Shown piece after piece: positions 34,056 through 45,102 of a stretch of 64,000 nt of DNA. This DNA is from Apiosordaria backusii. Taxonomy: Eukaryota > Ascomycota > Sordariomycetes > Sordariales > Lasiosphaeriaceae. The stretch covers positions 2,480,001 to 2,544,000 of the forward strand of contig JAUKTV010000001.1 of NCBI GenBank assembly GCA_030549205.1, written 5' to 3'. The position numbers and the translations under genes are program-made. Under the pieces are notes generated by a model that was not told the origin of the DNA, made no database searches, and saw only the letters and a program-made list of their open reading frames with translations. Positions within the stretch are counted from its first letter, which is position 1, and every line of letters starts with the position of its first letter.

Positions 34056-36073
34056 TTACTGCCCGTGAGACCCAGCTTGATCAGTCACGATTCTCGACCC
34101 CGTCTCCCGGCCAAACTCATCCACGGCCGGGTACCGCGCCCGTCTCTCGAGATCATCAAGCGGAATATGCGACCGGATGTATCTATCAAATCATGTTAGC
34201 CCAAAACCCCATCCACAACCATCATTGAAAACTTACTTTTCCCTCCCATCATCAATAGGGTCATAATCCCAACTCTCATACCTCCCCTTCGTCAACGCCC
34301 CCCAAACCAACCTCCTCTTCCTCTGGCTATGCAGCACCTCCTTCGTAATCCCCTCAAAATCCCACTTCACCCTCGCCTCGCGCTCAAACGCCTCAAAAAC
34401 CTCCTTGATCTCCCCATCCGTCCTCACCAACCCCTCCTTAACCAAATCCCTCAGCTCCAACGGATCCCGTTCCAAATCCCACAACTGACTACCATCCGCA
34501 GGGCAAGTAACATACTTCCACCTCCCCCGTCTAATCATCATCAGCGGCCTAACCGTCCCCTCACCCGTGTATTCCGCAAAAACCTCATCATGCCCCTCCT
34601 CACTCCTTCCTTCTAGATGCGGTAACAGTGACCTCCCATCCATCGGCAGCAACGGCCACGGTTTCGTACCCACGAGATCACACATCGTAGGCAGAATATC
34701 CAGCGTTGAGACATTTTCTTTCACCCTCCTCGGCTCAAACTTTTCCGGATAGCTCACCAGCAATGGCACCCGAACTGAGCTCTCGAAGTAGGACATTTTA
34801 TACCAGAGTCCCCGCTCACCGAGCATGTCTCCGTGATCACCGGAGAAAATGACAATAGTGTCATCGTCGAGCTTGAGTTGTTTTAACAGAGTGAGGAGCT
34901 GACCGAGGCAGTCATCGACATAAGAGACGGCACCGTAATAGGCACGACGAGCACGCTTGATTTGCTCATCGCTGAAAGGGTTATCCCACAAGTCGCAGAC
35001 TTTCAGAAGGCGTTTGGAGTGGGGGTCTTGAGATTCTTGGGGGATGTTGACTTGGGGTAACTCAATATCGACCCCCTCATAGAGATCCCAGTATTTTTCC
35101 TCGATGGTGTAAGGGTCGTGGGGGTGGGTGAGGGAGACCTATTCCCGGGTGTGTGTTAGTCCCATCGCAATTTACCGAAGCGTAGCTTTCCCCAGATTAT
35201 TCCCCTTTGCTACCCCAAAGGCCACTAGGCGCGGTCCATGACAGGACATGCGGGGAATCATATGCACAAAGGGTCATCATGCCGTAACCTCCCGCCCGCT
35301 CGGGCCGTGGGGGTCACTTATACCTCCCCCTCCCCCTCCCCCTTCCCTTTTCAGACGACCAAAAAAAACCAGAAACTCACCGTCAGACAAAACGGCCTCC
35401 TCTTCCCCTCATCCTCCCTCACATAATCATACAAAAACTGCTTGCTCCTATACATGACCTCCTCGTCATAATCCAACTGATTGCTCCTCACGCACGTCCC
35501 CGCCTGCAAGATGCTGCTCGCATTATGATACCACTCCAGCCTCGTGTCCGGCTCCTCCCAGTTTGGCACCCACCCAAAGTCCCCCGGGTAGATGTCGCTC
35601 GTCAGCCTTGTTTCATACCCGTGCAGCTGGTCCCCGACAAAATGCATTTTGCCAGCTAGCACCGTGTGATACCCTTTGAGCCGTAAATAATGAGCATACG
35701 TGGGGATGTCGCTTGATATCTGAGCGGCATTGTCAAACGCCCCGATTTTCATGGGGAGCTGGCCGGTGATCATGCTCATTCTTGAGGGGCCACATAACGG
35801 GGAGGGGCAGTACGCAGAGTCGAACTGCACGGATTTGGCAGCTAAGGCGTCGAGGTTGGGGGTGAGGATTTGGGATTGGGGGTTGTACATCTTCAGCAGG
35901 GGGGCTGCGAGCTGGTCGGCCATGACGTAGAGGATGTTGGGGCATTTCTCTTGCCCATGGCCGTTGGAGAAGTGGTGGCCATTGCCGTTGGAGGTTCCTC
36001 GGGTGCTGTTGATTGGTGGCGGTGGTGTTGGGGAGCTATCAGCACCGGGAAGCGAGTTGAGATCTGGTGACAT
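34056..36073 (-). CDS. Choline-sulfatase (sulfatase family, type I)
   Basis: Exons 36073-35381, 35138-34237 and 34182-34056 give 573 residues. The sulfatase signature is CGPSR with Cys94, which is converted to formylglycine, in a SPLCGPSRMSMITG context. Metal-site residues appear in ILYVMADQ near residue 50 and in FSGDHGDMLGERGLW; GKMHFVGDQLHGYE and the C-terminal VKWDFEGI also point to choline sulfatase rather than arylsulfatase. The enzyme releases sulfate and choline from choline-O-sulfate, a fungal sulfur store and osmolyte. No signal peptide is seen, so it should be cytosolic. An earlier in-frame ATG at 36178 would add 35 residues without family support. Transcription under sulfur limitation is expected from the family, but I found no clear Cys3/MetR site. 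Confidence 0.92.
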
Positions 36074-37562
36074 GGTGCAGGTGTGTATAGGTATCCTCGA
36101 CGAGTAAGATTTCGAGGTATGGGAACAAGCTTTGGGGGTTGCTGTCGCCCTCCCGCGTTTGTCTCCCACGTAAAGCAAGGCAAGGCAGCCCTACGAGATG
36201 TGGTTGCCTCTAGGAAGGCGAGGAATTTCGTAAGGAAAAATGCAGGTTGGTAATCCTTGCCAAGAATCCCCAATATCAGGTTAGGAAACTTCCACGCTGT
36301 GTAAGTGGACCGAATAGGCAATAACTTCTTTGATGTCGATGGTGGCGTCGTTGTCGTTCGTGGGGAAAATAGCAAACTAGCTTAGGTAGTAAAAATGAAA
36401 TAGAAAGAGAAACCCCCACGAAGACCGTGAAAGGGGGGTATAAACGTTCAGGAATGTGGATGTGGGAGAGCAGACCAGATCGCTCGCAAGATCACGCAAC
36501 CGCTTCGTTGACGCAATCGTGGGACAGCTTACCGATATTGCGCCATCGAGAGACGGGATGAGAAAAGCAGAGGAAGGGCACCGCACTCCATTTATTACAC
36601 AGTCATCACCTCCTGTCAAGCTGTCAAGGCGCACACACCAAGAAAAAAAGAGATCAGGGGACCGCTGCACTGCAGCAAACCATCGGACGAGGAGAAATGG
36701 TGGACCTGCGATTTCGCTGTTGGCGTTATCCTTGGCGTTGCTGGCACAGTTCCTTCGAGAACCAGACCACTCGCCACCTTTCCTCCTTCCAGGGGGCAAT
36801 GGAAGCTATCGTTGTAGCTCGTGAAACTTTCTCGTAAAACGCGGCGGTGAAAGGTCACGAGCGGCATGTCCCAAGTGTGCCAACAAAGAAACGGAACAAG
36901 CCGAATTCGCTGGCAAATCCCATGTTGTGATCATGCACCCCAGAACCCTACTGCGAGCTTTGTTAATAAATACTAGCGTAGCGCACACCCTTTTCCCCAG
37001 ACTCATAGATTTGATATCTCTATCAAAAACATCTTATCAGACCCTTCCCGCGTCTCCCGATGCAACATGGACTTCCCAGATCATGTGGTGTCTTATCTAT
37101 GATGGGTCAACCCAGTCAAAATCCATAAATTTTTGTAAGTGGCATTTTTGTGCATACATATGCAGCACTCTGCGGGGATATCGGGGCCAATTCCGAGGCC
37201 GAATGAGGTCTGGACCATACTGTGTAGGCACTTCGTGCCCCAACCACTTCGATATTGTTGTGATTTGCTCTCGTCTCTTGCATATGATACTCCGCTCACC
37301 GGAGTCGCGGAGCTCTTCCGGAACATCTGGCCAACGCTTAGACTCGGAAGTTCGTGACAAGCCGTTTCTCTCGCTGCAGCTTCCCGGGACCACTGTCAAA
37401 AGACTGGACGATAGGTTGAGGTATTTCGTAAAATATATATGTCATTCATGTGAGCCCATCACTTGACCGCTGCCCCTGTAACGCTGTCAAAAGAAACCCT
37501 ATGATACAAAGATTGTAAAAAACAATTCCCAGAACAAATAGACAGTCGCCCTCGGAATATGA
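36074..37562. other. Intergenic region upstream of choline sulfatase
   Basis: About 1.5 kb. An open frame of 179 codons on + (36927-37466) has an unlikely composition and open frames opposite it, so I do not call it a gene. The rest is presumably sulfatase promoter DNA. Confidence 0.4.
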
Positions 37563-37778
37563 TCACACAAAAAGGAACCTGATAGGAAACGAGATGGCCC
37601 AAAGAATGCTGAGAGGCATCAAGACCACACCTTGAAGAAGCTCGATAATGATCGAGACCACTAAATGAAGAAATCCGATCGTGAGCCTGATCACCCAATA
37701 GACAAGCCATATAGCGACCAACATCTCCAAAGTAAAAAGCCCGAGATCAACCAAGCTCCCCAAAAGGTAATCCTCCAT
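37563..37778 (-). CDS. Small hydrophobic ORF, predicted two- or three-helix membrane peptide
   Basis: From an ATG at 37778 this frame encodes 71 residues. It begins MEDYLLGSLVDLGLF and is almost entirely hydrophobic, with segments around EMLVAIWLVYWVI, FLHLVVSIIIELL and LMPLSILWAISFPI separated by single charged residues. It lies 86 bases after the MPDU1 stop on the same strand in a different frame. The frame stays open upstream of the ATG with a protein-like basic stretch (RKRFVRVRVEHDG), so it could also be an alternative 3' exon. I recognise no family. Chance cannot be excluded at this length. Confidence 0.35.
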   Translation of the reverse strand: MEDYLLGSLVDLGLFTLEMLVAIWLVYWVIRLTIGFLHLVVSIIIELLQGVVLMPLSILWAISFPIRFLFV

Positions 37779-37863
37779 CGTTGACCAGTCGACGTCCCAA
37801 TTCAAGGTAGAGCCTCCTTGGCCATCATGCTCGACCCGCACTCGAACAAAACGTTTGCGCCCC

Positions 37864-38809
37864 CTAACCGCGACGGCGTGTAGTCGGGCCCTTGCTACGG
37901 GGTCTGGCGGTCGAGCTCGCTGCCACCTCGGCGTAGGAGGGAGTGAGAGGACTGTTCGCAGGGAGGGCCTCCTTCCGCTTGCCCGTGACCTTGGCGGAGG
38001 GCGCGTTCCAGTAGTAAACCATCTGGAGCGCCAACACCAAGTTGAGCGCGAAGCCGGCGACAAACCCGTAAAGAATGACCTTGTCGTCCACCTCTTGAAG
38101 CGTCGTGAAGATACGGGTGAGCGAACCGAGGAGGTAGTTGAAGACCTATGTACCCATGATTCGTTAGCAATCCATAGTTTTTCACTGCGTTGGGAGCACC
38201 AGGAAAACTCACGGTGTATGCACTGAGCTGCCCAGTCCCTCCCTGGCTCCAAATCGCCGCGATCTGGGGGATCTTGCTTGCGACTCCCAACCCTCCAGCT
38301 CCCACCTGCAGCCACCCAAGCTCCTTCATCCCCAGCGTCTGCTCGCTGAAAAGTGTAACCGCACTAGCCGCCAGCGCAGCAACAAACAGCGCCGCCATGC
38401 TAGCCTTCCCACTGTAATGCAAGACGAGCACTGTGATAACCACATTCTGCGCCAGGACCATCGCCGTCTCGCCATAGGTGCTGAATGGGAACCCATTCCG
38501 GACATTATACGCCAAGCTGATCAAGTATGACGAGGTCTCGAGAAGATACGCCAGGAACGAAACTCCCGAAGCAGATTTCGACTTGAGGAGCTTGACGATC
38601 TGAGGAACCTTGACGATAGAAGAAGCACCGACGATGCCAATCCCGAGGCCCTTGCTAATAGCGTACTTGAGGCATTCTGTATTTTCGACGTCGATGTCAA
38701 GCAGGAGAGCTTTGTAGCACTTGTCTCCGATGATCGAGACACCAAGGTCGCGGATTGGAGCAGGGAGGTTATGGGTGATGGGTTGGAGAGCGGAGCGTAC
38801 AGCGTCCAT
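37864..38809 (-). CDS. MPDU1-type PQ-loop protein (dolichol-P-mannose/glucose utilisation)
   Basis: Exons 38809-38213 and 38145-37864 give 292 residues. The protein has about seven transmembrane helices and two PQ-loop motifs: IVKVPQIVKLLKSKSASGVS and ASKIPQIAAIWSQGGTGQLS. The N-terminus ending CLKYAISKGLGIGIV is typical of MPDU1. It sits in the ER membrane and is needed for use of dolichol-linked mannose and glucose in N-glycan and GPI assembly; the biochemical step is not fully defined. The C-terminal tail after ALQMVYYWN is basic and cytosolic. The start at 38809 was preferred over an in-frame upstream ATG because the latter lies in non-conserved sequence. Confidence 0.9.
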
Positions 38810-39317
38810 TTTGACAGACTTGTCTCGTTCTGGGGGGGAAAAAAACAAAAAAGTGACTAAAAGGGGTACACAAGTCTCCCTCAAATGATTGTACGAAAGA
38901 GCAAAATGAGAAGAGTCCGTGGTGGCTTGTGAGGCCTCAGCTTGTCACAAAAAAGAGAGCTGTTGGGCGGAAAGTAAATTGGACGCGACGGAAAAGTGCA
39001 ACGTCATGAAATCAGCTTCTCCCGACGGAGGAGCTCCACATTCTCGGGGCCGGACCCACTTAATGTGCCAAGACCGGGCTCCGTTCTTGACCACAACCGA
39101 GGGACCGGAGTTGATCACGGATATCTCAACTTCAACTTCACCGGGCGTTAGTGTTTTTGTGCTTTGAAACAGATCCAAAGAATCTCAATATGTCTAGGAA
39201 GGACCGAAATCTAAGTAGTATTATCACCAGGGTTCCTTCCCCCTGTGAGCCAGCTCTTTCCCCAGAACGATACTGCCTATTGTGCAAACAAACCCGCAGC
39301 TGCCATGTGAGCCTTCT
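38810..39317. other. Intergenic region between MPDU1 and MetRS-B
   Basis: About 0.5 kb; MPDU1 promoter and MetRS-B 3' flank. No gene is seen. Confidence 0.5.
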
Positions 39318-41274
39318 CTATCTAAACAGGCAACTGTCATCCGACCTTCTGCTTCTTGTTGCTCCCCTCATTCGCCACCTCTCCGCCCTCTTCTTCCTCC
39401 TCCCCTCAGAGTTCGCCTCCCACACATCTGCCTTTGCCGGATCGATGTACTCAAAAAGCGCATTCACGCCCGCCCAGTCCCCAATCTCGTGCCACGACTC
39501 TACTGGCCCATCGCCCTCACAAACCCGAGTCCAATGCTCCTGAAGCCTTCCCACCGGCCGTTCCACTTGCAACATCCTGAAAATCCCCGCCGCAGTAGTG
39601 GGAATATAGGGTTCCAACATCGCCGCCAGCAAACACACCAGATTGATCCCCAGCCCTAAAAACACATCCCACACACCGGCATGCTCATGCTTATCCAAGT
39701 CACTCGGCCAGTCCACAAAAGAGATACCCACCTCCGCCAACTTCAAAATTTGGTCCTGCCCTTTCTTCAGTTCCCCATTCTCCAGCTGATCAGCATAACC
39801 GGACAGAAGATCATGCACGACATCTTTAAGCTTCTCAGCTCTCTCGGAAGCGACCTTGGACACAACCGACGGTAGTGATTCCTCGAGACGGTCGCGGTGG
39901 TGGCGAGGCACCGTACCGAAGTAAGGCTCGGAGTTGACCGCGCGGACGACGCGACGGATGAACTTGGCTATCTTGTCGACTAAGAGCTCATTGTGAGCGT
40001 TGATGAGGTCCGACCAGAAAAATTCGTCTCCGTAGTAGTAATCGAGGCTTGAGTGAAGAAGGCAGAACCGGAAGATGTCGGCTGAGAGGCCTCTCTTCTG
40101 GGCGCTGTTGCCAAATACGCCCACGTCGAGTGACCTGAAGAACCCGGTGTCATCCAGGTATGACACACAGCTTGTAACTGAAAGCTGATGGAGGATTGTC
40201 CACCGGTTGTCGGGACAAGAGGCAGCGAGGAGGGTGGCAGGGAGCAGACCGATGTGCGACCAGATCCTCCAGTGGTCTTCTTGCTCCTCTCCGACAAATT
40301 GGTGCAGTTGGACCTCGACCTCGCAATTGGAACAAGGGCGCCACCACCTCTTCCACCCTTCCATCGCCGCCGCCGTGACAGAAATATACCCCAGCAACAC
40401 ACCCCACTCAGGATCCCAATCCAACCCATCTTTCATTATCGGGCAATCCTCCAACCAGTCGTCATCCTCCAACCACTCCTTCAACCCCTCCTTCGTAACT
40501 CCTATCGCCTCAACTGACCATTTCGGCCCCTTTTCCAAGACAAGCTTTTCCAACTCCGGTCTAATTCTTTTCGACTCCAAAAACATGTACTTGCCCTCCC
40601 GTCTCACCATCCCTTTCTCCCGAAGCCGGTTGAAAATATTTTGCGTGATCTCAGGGTGGTGTTTGTTACCTGTTCGGCCAAAAATATCAAAAGAGATGTT
40701 GAGCCAGCTGTTAAGCGACTCGTACATTTCATGACTATACGTACTTAGCAGATTATTAGCAAAACTATGGGGGCCATCCCGACTTTGAATCTCTTAGGAA
40801 TGGGGTGGGGGGAAGGTGGGAGAGTTTGTTTATTTTAGCAGGGGGAAGAGAAAATCACCAATGAGCACTGCTTGGTTGACACAGGATACAAGGAAATCAA
40901 AGGGACCGTACTATTTGTCGCAGAGGGCTTGGGGGGTTGTCTTCTCGGCCCTTACTTGGCGGGTGTTTCCTGGGTCGAGGTCGTCTGTCCCTATTCCCCA
41001 AACAAAAACATGTGGGTTACTATCAATGGCAATTGATGACAAGATAGGGAGGCGGAATGGTTGGATGGGGCTTGTGAAGAGAAGAGAGGGGAGGTAAGGT
41101 AACTTACCGCCAACAAAGAGGGTATTATATCCAGACGCACGACAATACCGCGCAAAGACGTCGGCAGAAAGAACCGGGAGGATGATGCCACCGTGCTCGT
41201 TGCCGGGGCAGGAGAGAGCGGAGGTGATGAGAATGTTGCGATTCCCCGGGTTTGGGGAAAGGGTGGGATGTCAT
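39318..41274 (-). pseudogene. Methionyl-tRNA synthetase-like protein B: catalytically degenerate paralogue of MetRS-A
   Basis: Homology to MetRS-A supports exons 41274-41108, 40990-40912 and 40734-39318. The first intron has the same position and phase as in MetRS-A. The second, 177 nt with GTACGG..TATAG, splits a DKYH segment that is uninterrupted in MetRS-A. One base too many in a four-C run (41244-41247, + strand) shifts exon 1; removing it makes all exons agree, for about 553 residues. Without that the longest frame begins near 40727 and has 469 residues. Motifs are lost throughout. The HLGN site is replaced by a shorter HGG segment, KFSKS is FFRSL, WDA in the methionine pocket is WGV, the GADN/PFHT segment is unrecognisable, and the zinc knuckle of about 60 residues is cleanly absent between EKGMV and RREGKY. 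The anticodon-binding helical domain is better kept (GLSADIFRF, INAHNELL, LEPYIPTTAAGIF). It cannot be an ordinary synthetase. Pseudogene and non-catalytic protein are both open. Confidence 0.8.
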
Positions 41275-41436
41275 TGTCAATGTTGTCGGGGAGATAGTTC
41301 TGAAAAAAAAAAAAAAAAAGAAGAAAAGGGGGCAAGACAATGTTGAAAGCAACCTAGAAGGCAACCTCGAGAAGTGTTGGAAAGGTTGATGGCTCAACGC
41401 TGCTGAATGGGGCGACATGAGAGGAGCATTTACACC

Positions 41437-41442
41437 TTATAC
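41437..41442 (-). promoter_or_regulatory. TATA-like element of MetRS-B
   Basis: TATAAG on the minus strand, at the position corresponding to the TATAAAA of MetRS-A when the upstream blocks are aligned. Confidence 0.4.
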
Positions 41443-41509
41443 ACGAACACCAAGAGCCCTCATGACCATGATAGACAAAGCCCTCGAGAGAGACAGAGAG
41501 AAAGAGAGA

Positions 41510-41775
41510 GAAACAAAATCTGCATGATCGATCCGGGAAATCCTCGAAGCCAAGGGTTGCACAATCGTGTGCAAACGAAATGCGAACAACGCTCGTTTCA
41601 TCTTTGCCGTGTCCAAATTGCTCATTGCAAATCTCTTCGATCCGTTTGCTCGATGTTTTGAAAGACACCAACCAACCACCCTTGTTCACAACGGTGAGTA
41701 AGGGTTCGCCGTCCGGAAACATGCCTTAGCCTTTTGGAATACGAATTTTGACTCATCACAGGCAATCAAGTAGCC
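41510..41775 (-). repeat. Upstream region of MetRS-B, duplicate of 3915-4200 (copy B)
   Basis: Read on the minus strand this block matches the MetRS-A upstream region in order and spacing, including words of 17 and 18 identical bases at 41635-41651 and around 41559-41577. The alignment weakens beyond about 41775. It shows that promoter and gene were duplicated as one unit, now inverted relative to each other. Confidence 0.88.
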
Positions 41776-42527
41776 ATCAAAAGGGCGCCTTGATGGGTAA
41801 TCAACCCCCCCCCCCAACCAGCCTTCATTCTCCTCTCCCCTCCCCAACCAGCTCCTAGCTAGGCAGAAGCTCCACGAGATCATCTCCAACTTGATCCTCG
41901 TTTCCTAACCCCCTTAGGTATCTTTCCGAAACAGAGCCGTGATGTTTTTTTTTTCGTTGTGACGTTTATACCAGACCTTCACTCAAATGGCAGGACTGGA
42001 ATAAGCTGGAATAAGCCACAAGTTGTCTCTTCTTCATGCAACTGTGGCATCATGCAGTCGACCATCCTCAAACACTTTGATACGCCATCCCGTAGCTCTT
42101 GGGTGGACACTCAAAGAAAACCCACCCCTGTCTCTGGAACCATCAGTTCACCGCACAGAAGGAGGTGAATACCATCGTCCAAAAGGTGTCATTTTGTCCG
42201 AGGTAAATAAATGTATGTCGTAGATAAGTAGGCGAGAATAAACACCAAACAAACACTGATAGACTTCTGAAACGACGTTTCGAAGAGAATGCATAACACG
42301 CTCCACAGAAGCCTCAAAGGGGAGAGCAAAATAAGCATCATCATCATCATCTCTCACTTATGCTACCTAGGTATATACGCTCTAAACCCATCGCTGTATG
42401 TAATCCGCCCCCATCAACCTTCCAAACCTTGCAGCACCGCTCGCCACCGCGCATACGCAATCAGGCCCTCGTCCTTCAGCGCCAAAAGCATCCTCCTGTA
42501 CCCCGGAATATGATCATAAGCCGCTAC

Positions 42528-44421
42528 CTAATCCAGCATCTCAATCGTGTCAACCCCCAATAGTTCATACTTGTTCTCTCCCAAGGCGTCTTCCACTCGC
42601 TGCATGACAGCCAGAACCTTCTCTTCTTCCAGTCTGCGGCCAATAACTTGTACACCTACGGGCAGATCGTCCATCTTCTTGGCGTCGTAGTACTTGTAGG
42701 CCCCGCGGGCCACACCGTTGAGCTTTTTGATGTTGAAGCCCTTTGGAAGCTGGTCCAGCTCGGCCCTGACGTGGGTGACGGGGAGGACGCCGGCTGAGTA
42801 ATCGAGCTGCAAACAATATCAGATAAAGCCATGATTGGAACGGGATTCAGAAAGACTTACCAAGTTAAACAGGAAAGTATACCCGCAGCTGCTGACGGCG
42901 TCTTTCATCGCGTCAAGCGGGAGCGCAGGCGTGGCATTCGGCGGCGAAACAATGACATCCAGACCCTGCTGATTCCACCACTCAAACCACTTCGCCCTGT
43001 ACACCTCCCTCTGAGCAACCAACTTCCAGTTCTCAAAAGCCGACTGCGGCCTCCAGTTCTCAATCAGCCCAGCCCAAACGTGATCCTTCCTGACATACTT
43101 CACCCAAAGGTAATAGACATATCTAAGCGGATTCCACAAGTTCGCCAGCCATCTGATCTGCGCAGCCCCCGTATCCAGCCACTCCCCAGGCCTCCTGAAA
43201 GAGTCAAACATCTGCCCACCATCCGCATTCAACACCAGCGAGGCAATCTTCAGCCCCTCATACATATCTGGCGGCGCATTCTGCCCCTCCAAATCCACAA
43301 TCTCATGCCCCTTGGCCTTTAACGCATCCACAACCATTTCCAGCGCTCTCCGGCAAGCAGGACTAGGATCAACAACCCCATCACTCCACAACACTCCAAC
43401 TTTCAGTTTCTTTTTCTCTTCAAACTCCTTTTCAATCTCCCCCCTCCACGCAAGAGGGTGCACAGTCCCATCATACCTCCACGGCCCAAACTTGATCACC
43501 TCCCTAGCAAAATACCTCAAATCCCCCAACGTCCTCGCCATAGGACTATACACACTCGGCACCCCCTCCTGCCCCGGCATACTAGTCCTAATCCCCCCCT
43601 TGATCCACCGTCCCGTACTACACCTCAAACTATAACACCCCCCCCAATGCGCCGGCAACCTCACACTCCCCGCCACATCACTCCCCACCCCAATCCTACT
43701 CCCCCCCATCGCCAACAACGCACTTTCTCCCCCCGTAGACCCCCCCGGACTATACCCCCGTTTGAACGGATTCTCCGTCCTCCCCCAAACATCATTCCCA
43801 CTCTCAAAACTCAACAGCGTAATCGGGCAATTCGTCTTGACATGCGGCACAGCCCCCATATCCTTCAGCATCCTCACCATCGCCCCATCCCTCCCCCCAT
43901 CATCATTCCCCACAAACGAGCTATACCCAACCGTAGCATCATACCCCCCAACAATAATCGTATCCTTCAACGACACCGGTATCCCAGCCAACGGACCATT
44001 TCTCAAGTTCGGCAGCGGGTTTTCCCCGGATTGGGCCTTCGTGCCAGATTGGGCAGAAGCAATCCACCCCTCCGCCGACTCAATCATAACCTCCGTCAGA
44101 CAATTCGTCCTCTCGTGCGCCTTCAGCGCCACCTTCCCATACGCACGCAAAATACCCAGCGGCTGCGTCGTCCCCTTCTGCACCCCCGACACAAGCGATT
44201 CGATATCAGCAGACAAGATCTCCTTATCCGCCGGGGTGATCGCCGATCGGTACACCTCCGGCAGGGAGGCGATGCGGTCCCGGCGCTGGGCTTGTTTGAA
44301 CTTGCTACGTAAGGGAGACGATGTCAGTTACGTCTTGTCTCTGTCTTATCGTGAGAGAGAGAGAGAAGGGGAAGCATGCTTACCAGTCCCGCTTATGCTG
44401 GAAATACTCGGTAAGGAACAT
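42528..44421 (-). CDS. Amidase-signature hydrolase (fungal acetamidase/general amidase type)
   Basis: Exons 44421-44384, 44304-42861 and 42806-42528 give 586 residues. The Ser-cisSer-Lys triad can be placed: Lys126 in GIPVSLKDTI, the cis-Ser202 in PGGSTGGESAL and the nucleophile Ser226 in SDVAGSVRLPA. The C-terminus LPVGVQVIGRRLEEEKVL is the usual amidase ending. The enzyme hydrolyses a carboxamide to acid and ammonia in the cytosol; the true substrate cannot be read from sequence. A pair of GATA motifs upstream (44615-44624) would fit nitrogen catabolite control as known for amdS. The CGGCYS-like segment after the nucleophile (GGCYSLRCS) departs somewhat from the usual GLYGLRPS. Confidence 0.9.
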
Positions 44422-45102
44422 GTTTGCCGTTGTTGCTGCTATACGTAAGAAACACTAGACATTCCAATGGATAGTAAAAAGATTTTTTGGAAGCAAAAAG
44501 TTCAAGAAAAGTGAAAGAATCAAGTCAAGCTCAGGGAATATGGCAGGAAAGAGAGAGAGAGAGAGAGACAGGGGAAAGCGCAGGTGACCTAGGAAGCTGT
44601 GCTGTCGTGTAAGTGATAAGATAACCGGCTGACGGTTGACGGCTGCCATTGGGTGCGGAGTAAGGAGCGGCTTCCCCCTCATTCCCCGCTGCTCAACCCC
44701 AACAAAGGACGGAACTTGGTTGCTTAAACCGTGGGAAACCGCCCATTGTTTTGTTTAGTAGTTGTGTTCGGGCATAAGTTGTGAAATGATACAGGTCGAA
44801 TCCTCAATTAGCTTGCTACAGAACATTCAGTACCAAGAGACCTAAGGTATATATGCTCCCCTATCACCAACTCAAATCTGACCCCTATAAGACTCCACCA
44901 GCTTGAAGAAACATGTACCAAACACCGCCAATGCAGACCAGAACTGCTGGGTCCAATGGCTCCAATCAATAGGACGCATGATTCCATGCTATAATAAACC
45001 CTAACATTCAATATCGCTTGCTTTTCCTAACCCACAATCCCAACGCCTAACCTCCATCATACATATTATTCACGCGGTTCGCCGGCGACGTTCCGGGACG
45101 AC
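44422..45102. other. Intergenic region between the amidase and cac2
   Basis: Amidase promoter DNA with a GA dinucleotide tract near 44546-44569, and the 3' flank of cac2. No gene is supported. Confidence 0.5.
44615..44624. promoter_or_regulatory. Tandem GATA sites in the amidase promoter
   Basis: GATAAGATAA contains two overlapping GATA cores about 200 bp upstream of the amidase start. AreA/NIT2-type factors favour closely spaced GATA pairs in nitrogen-catabolic promoters. Confidence 0.4.

Larger units (their letters stand above)
41275..42527. other. Intergenic region between MetRS-B and the amidase
   Basis: Holds the duplicated upstream block, a 17-A run at 41303-41319, GA-rich microsatellite DNA around 41488-41515 and an 11-C run at 41805-41815. 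On the MetRS-B strand the A run reads as a long T tract followed by CAG, which could serve as a leader-intron acceptor just before the start codon. No other gene is supported. Confidence 0.5.

Noticed and set aside
36927..37466. 179-codon frame on + between choline sulfatase and MPDU1
   Set aside because: Unusual composition and open frames on the other strand; likely chance.
43458..44312. 284-codon frame on + opposite the amidase, rich in Pro, Arg and His
   Set aside because: Composition is the complement of G-rich amidase codons; no start context or domain.
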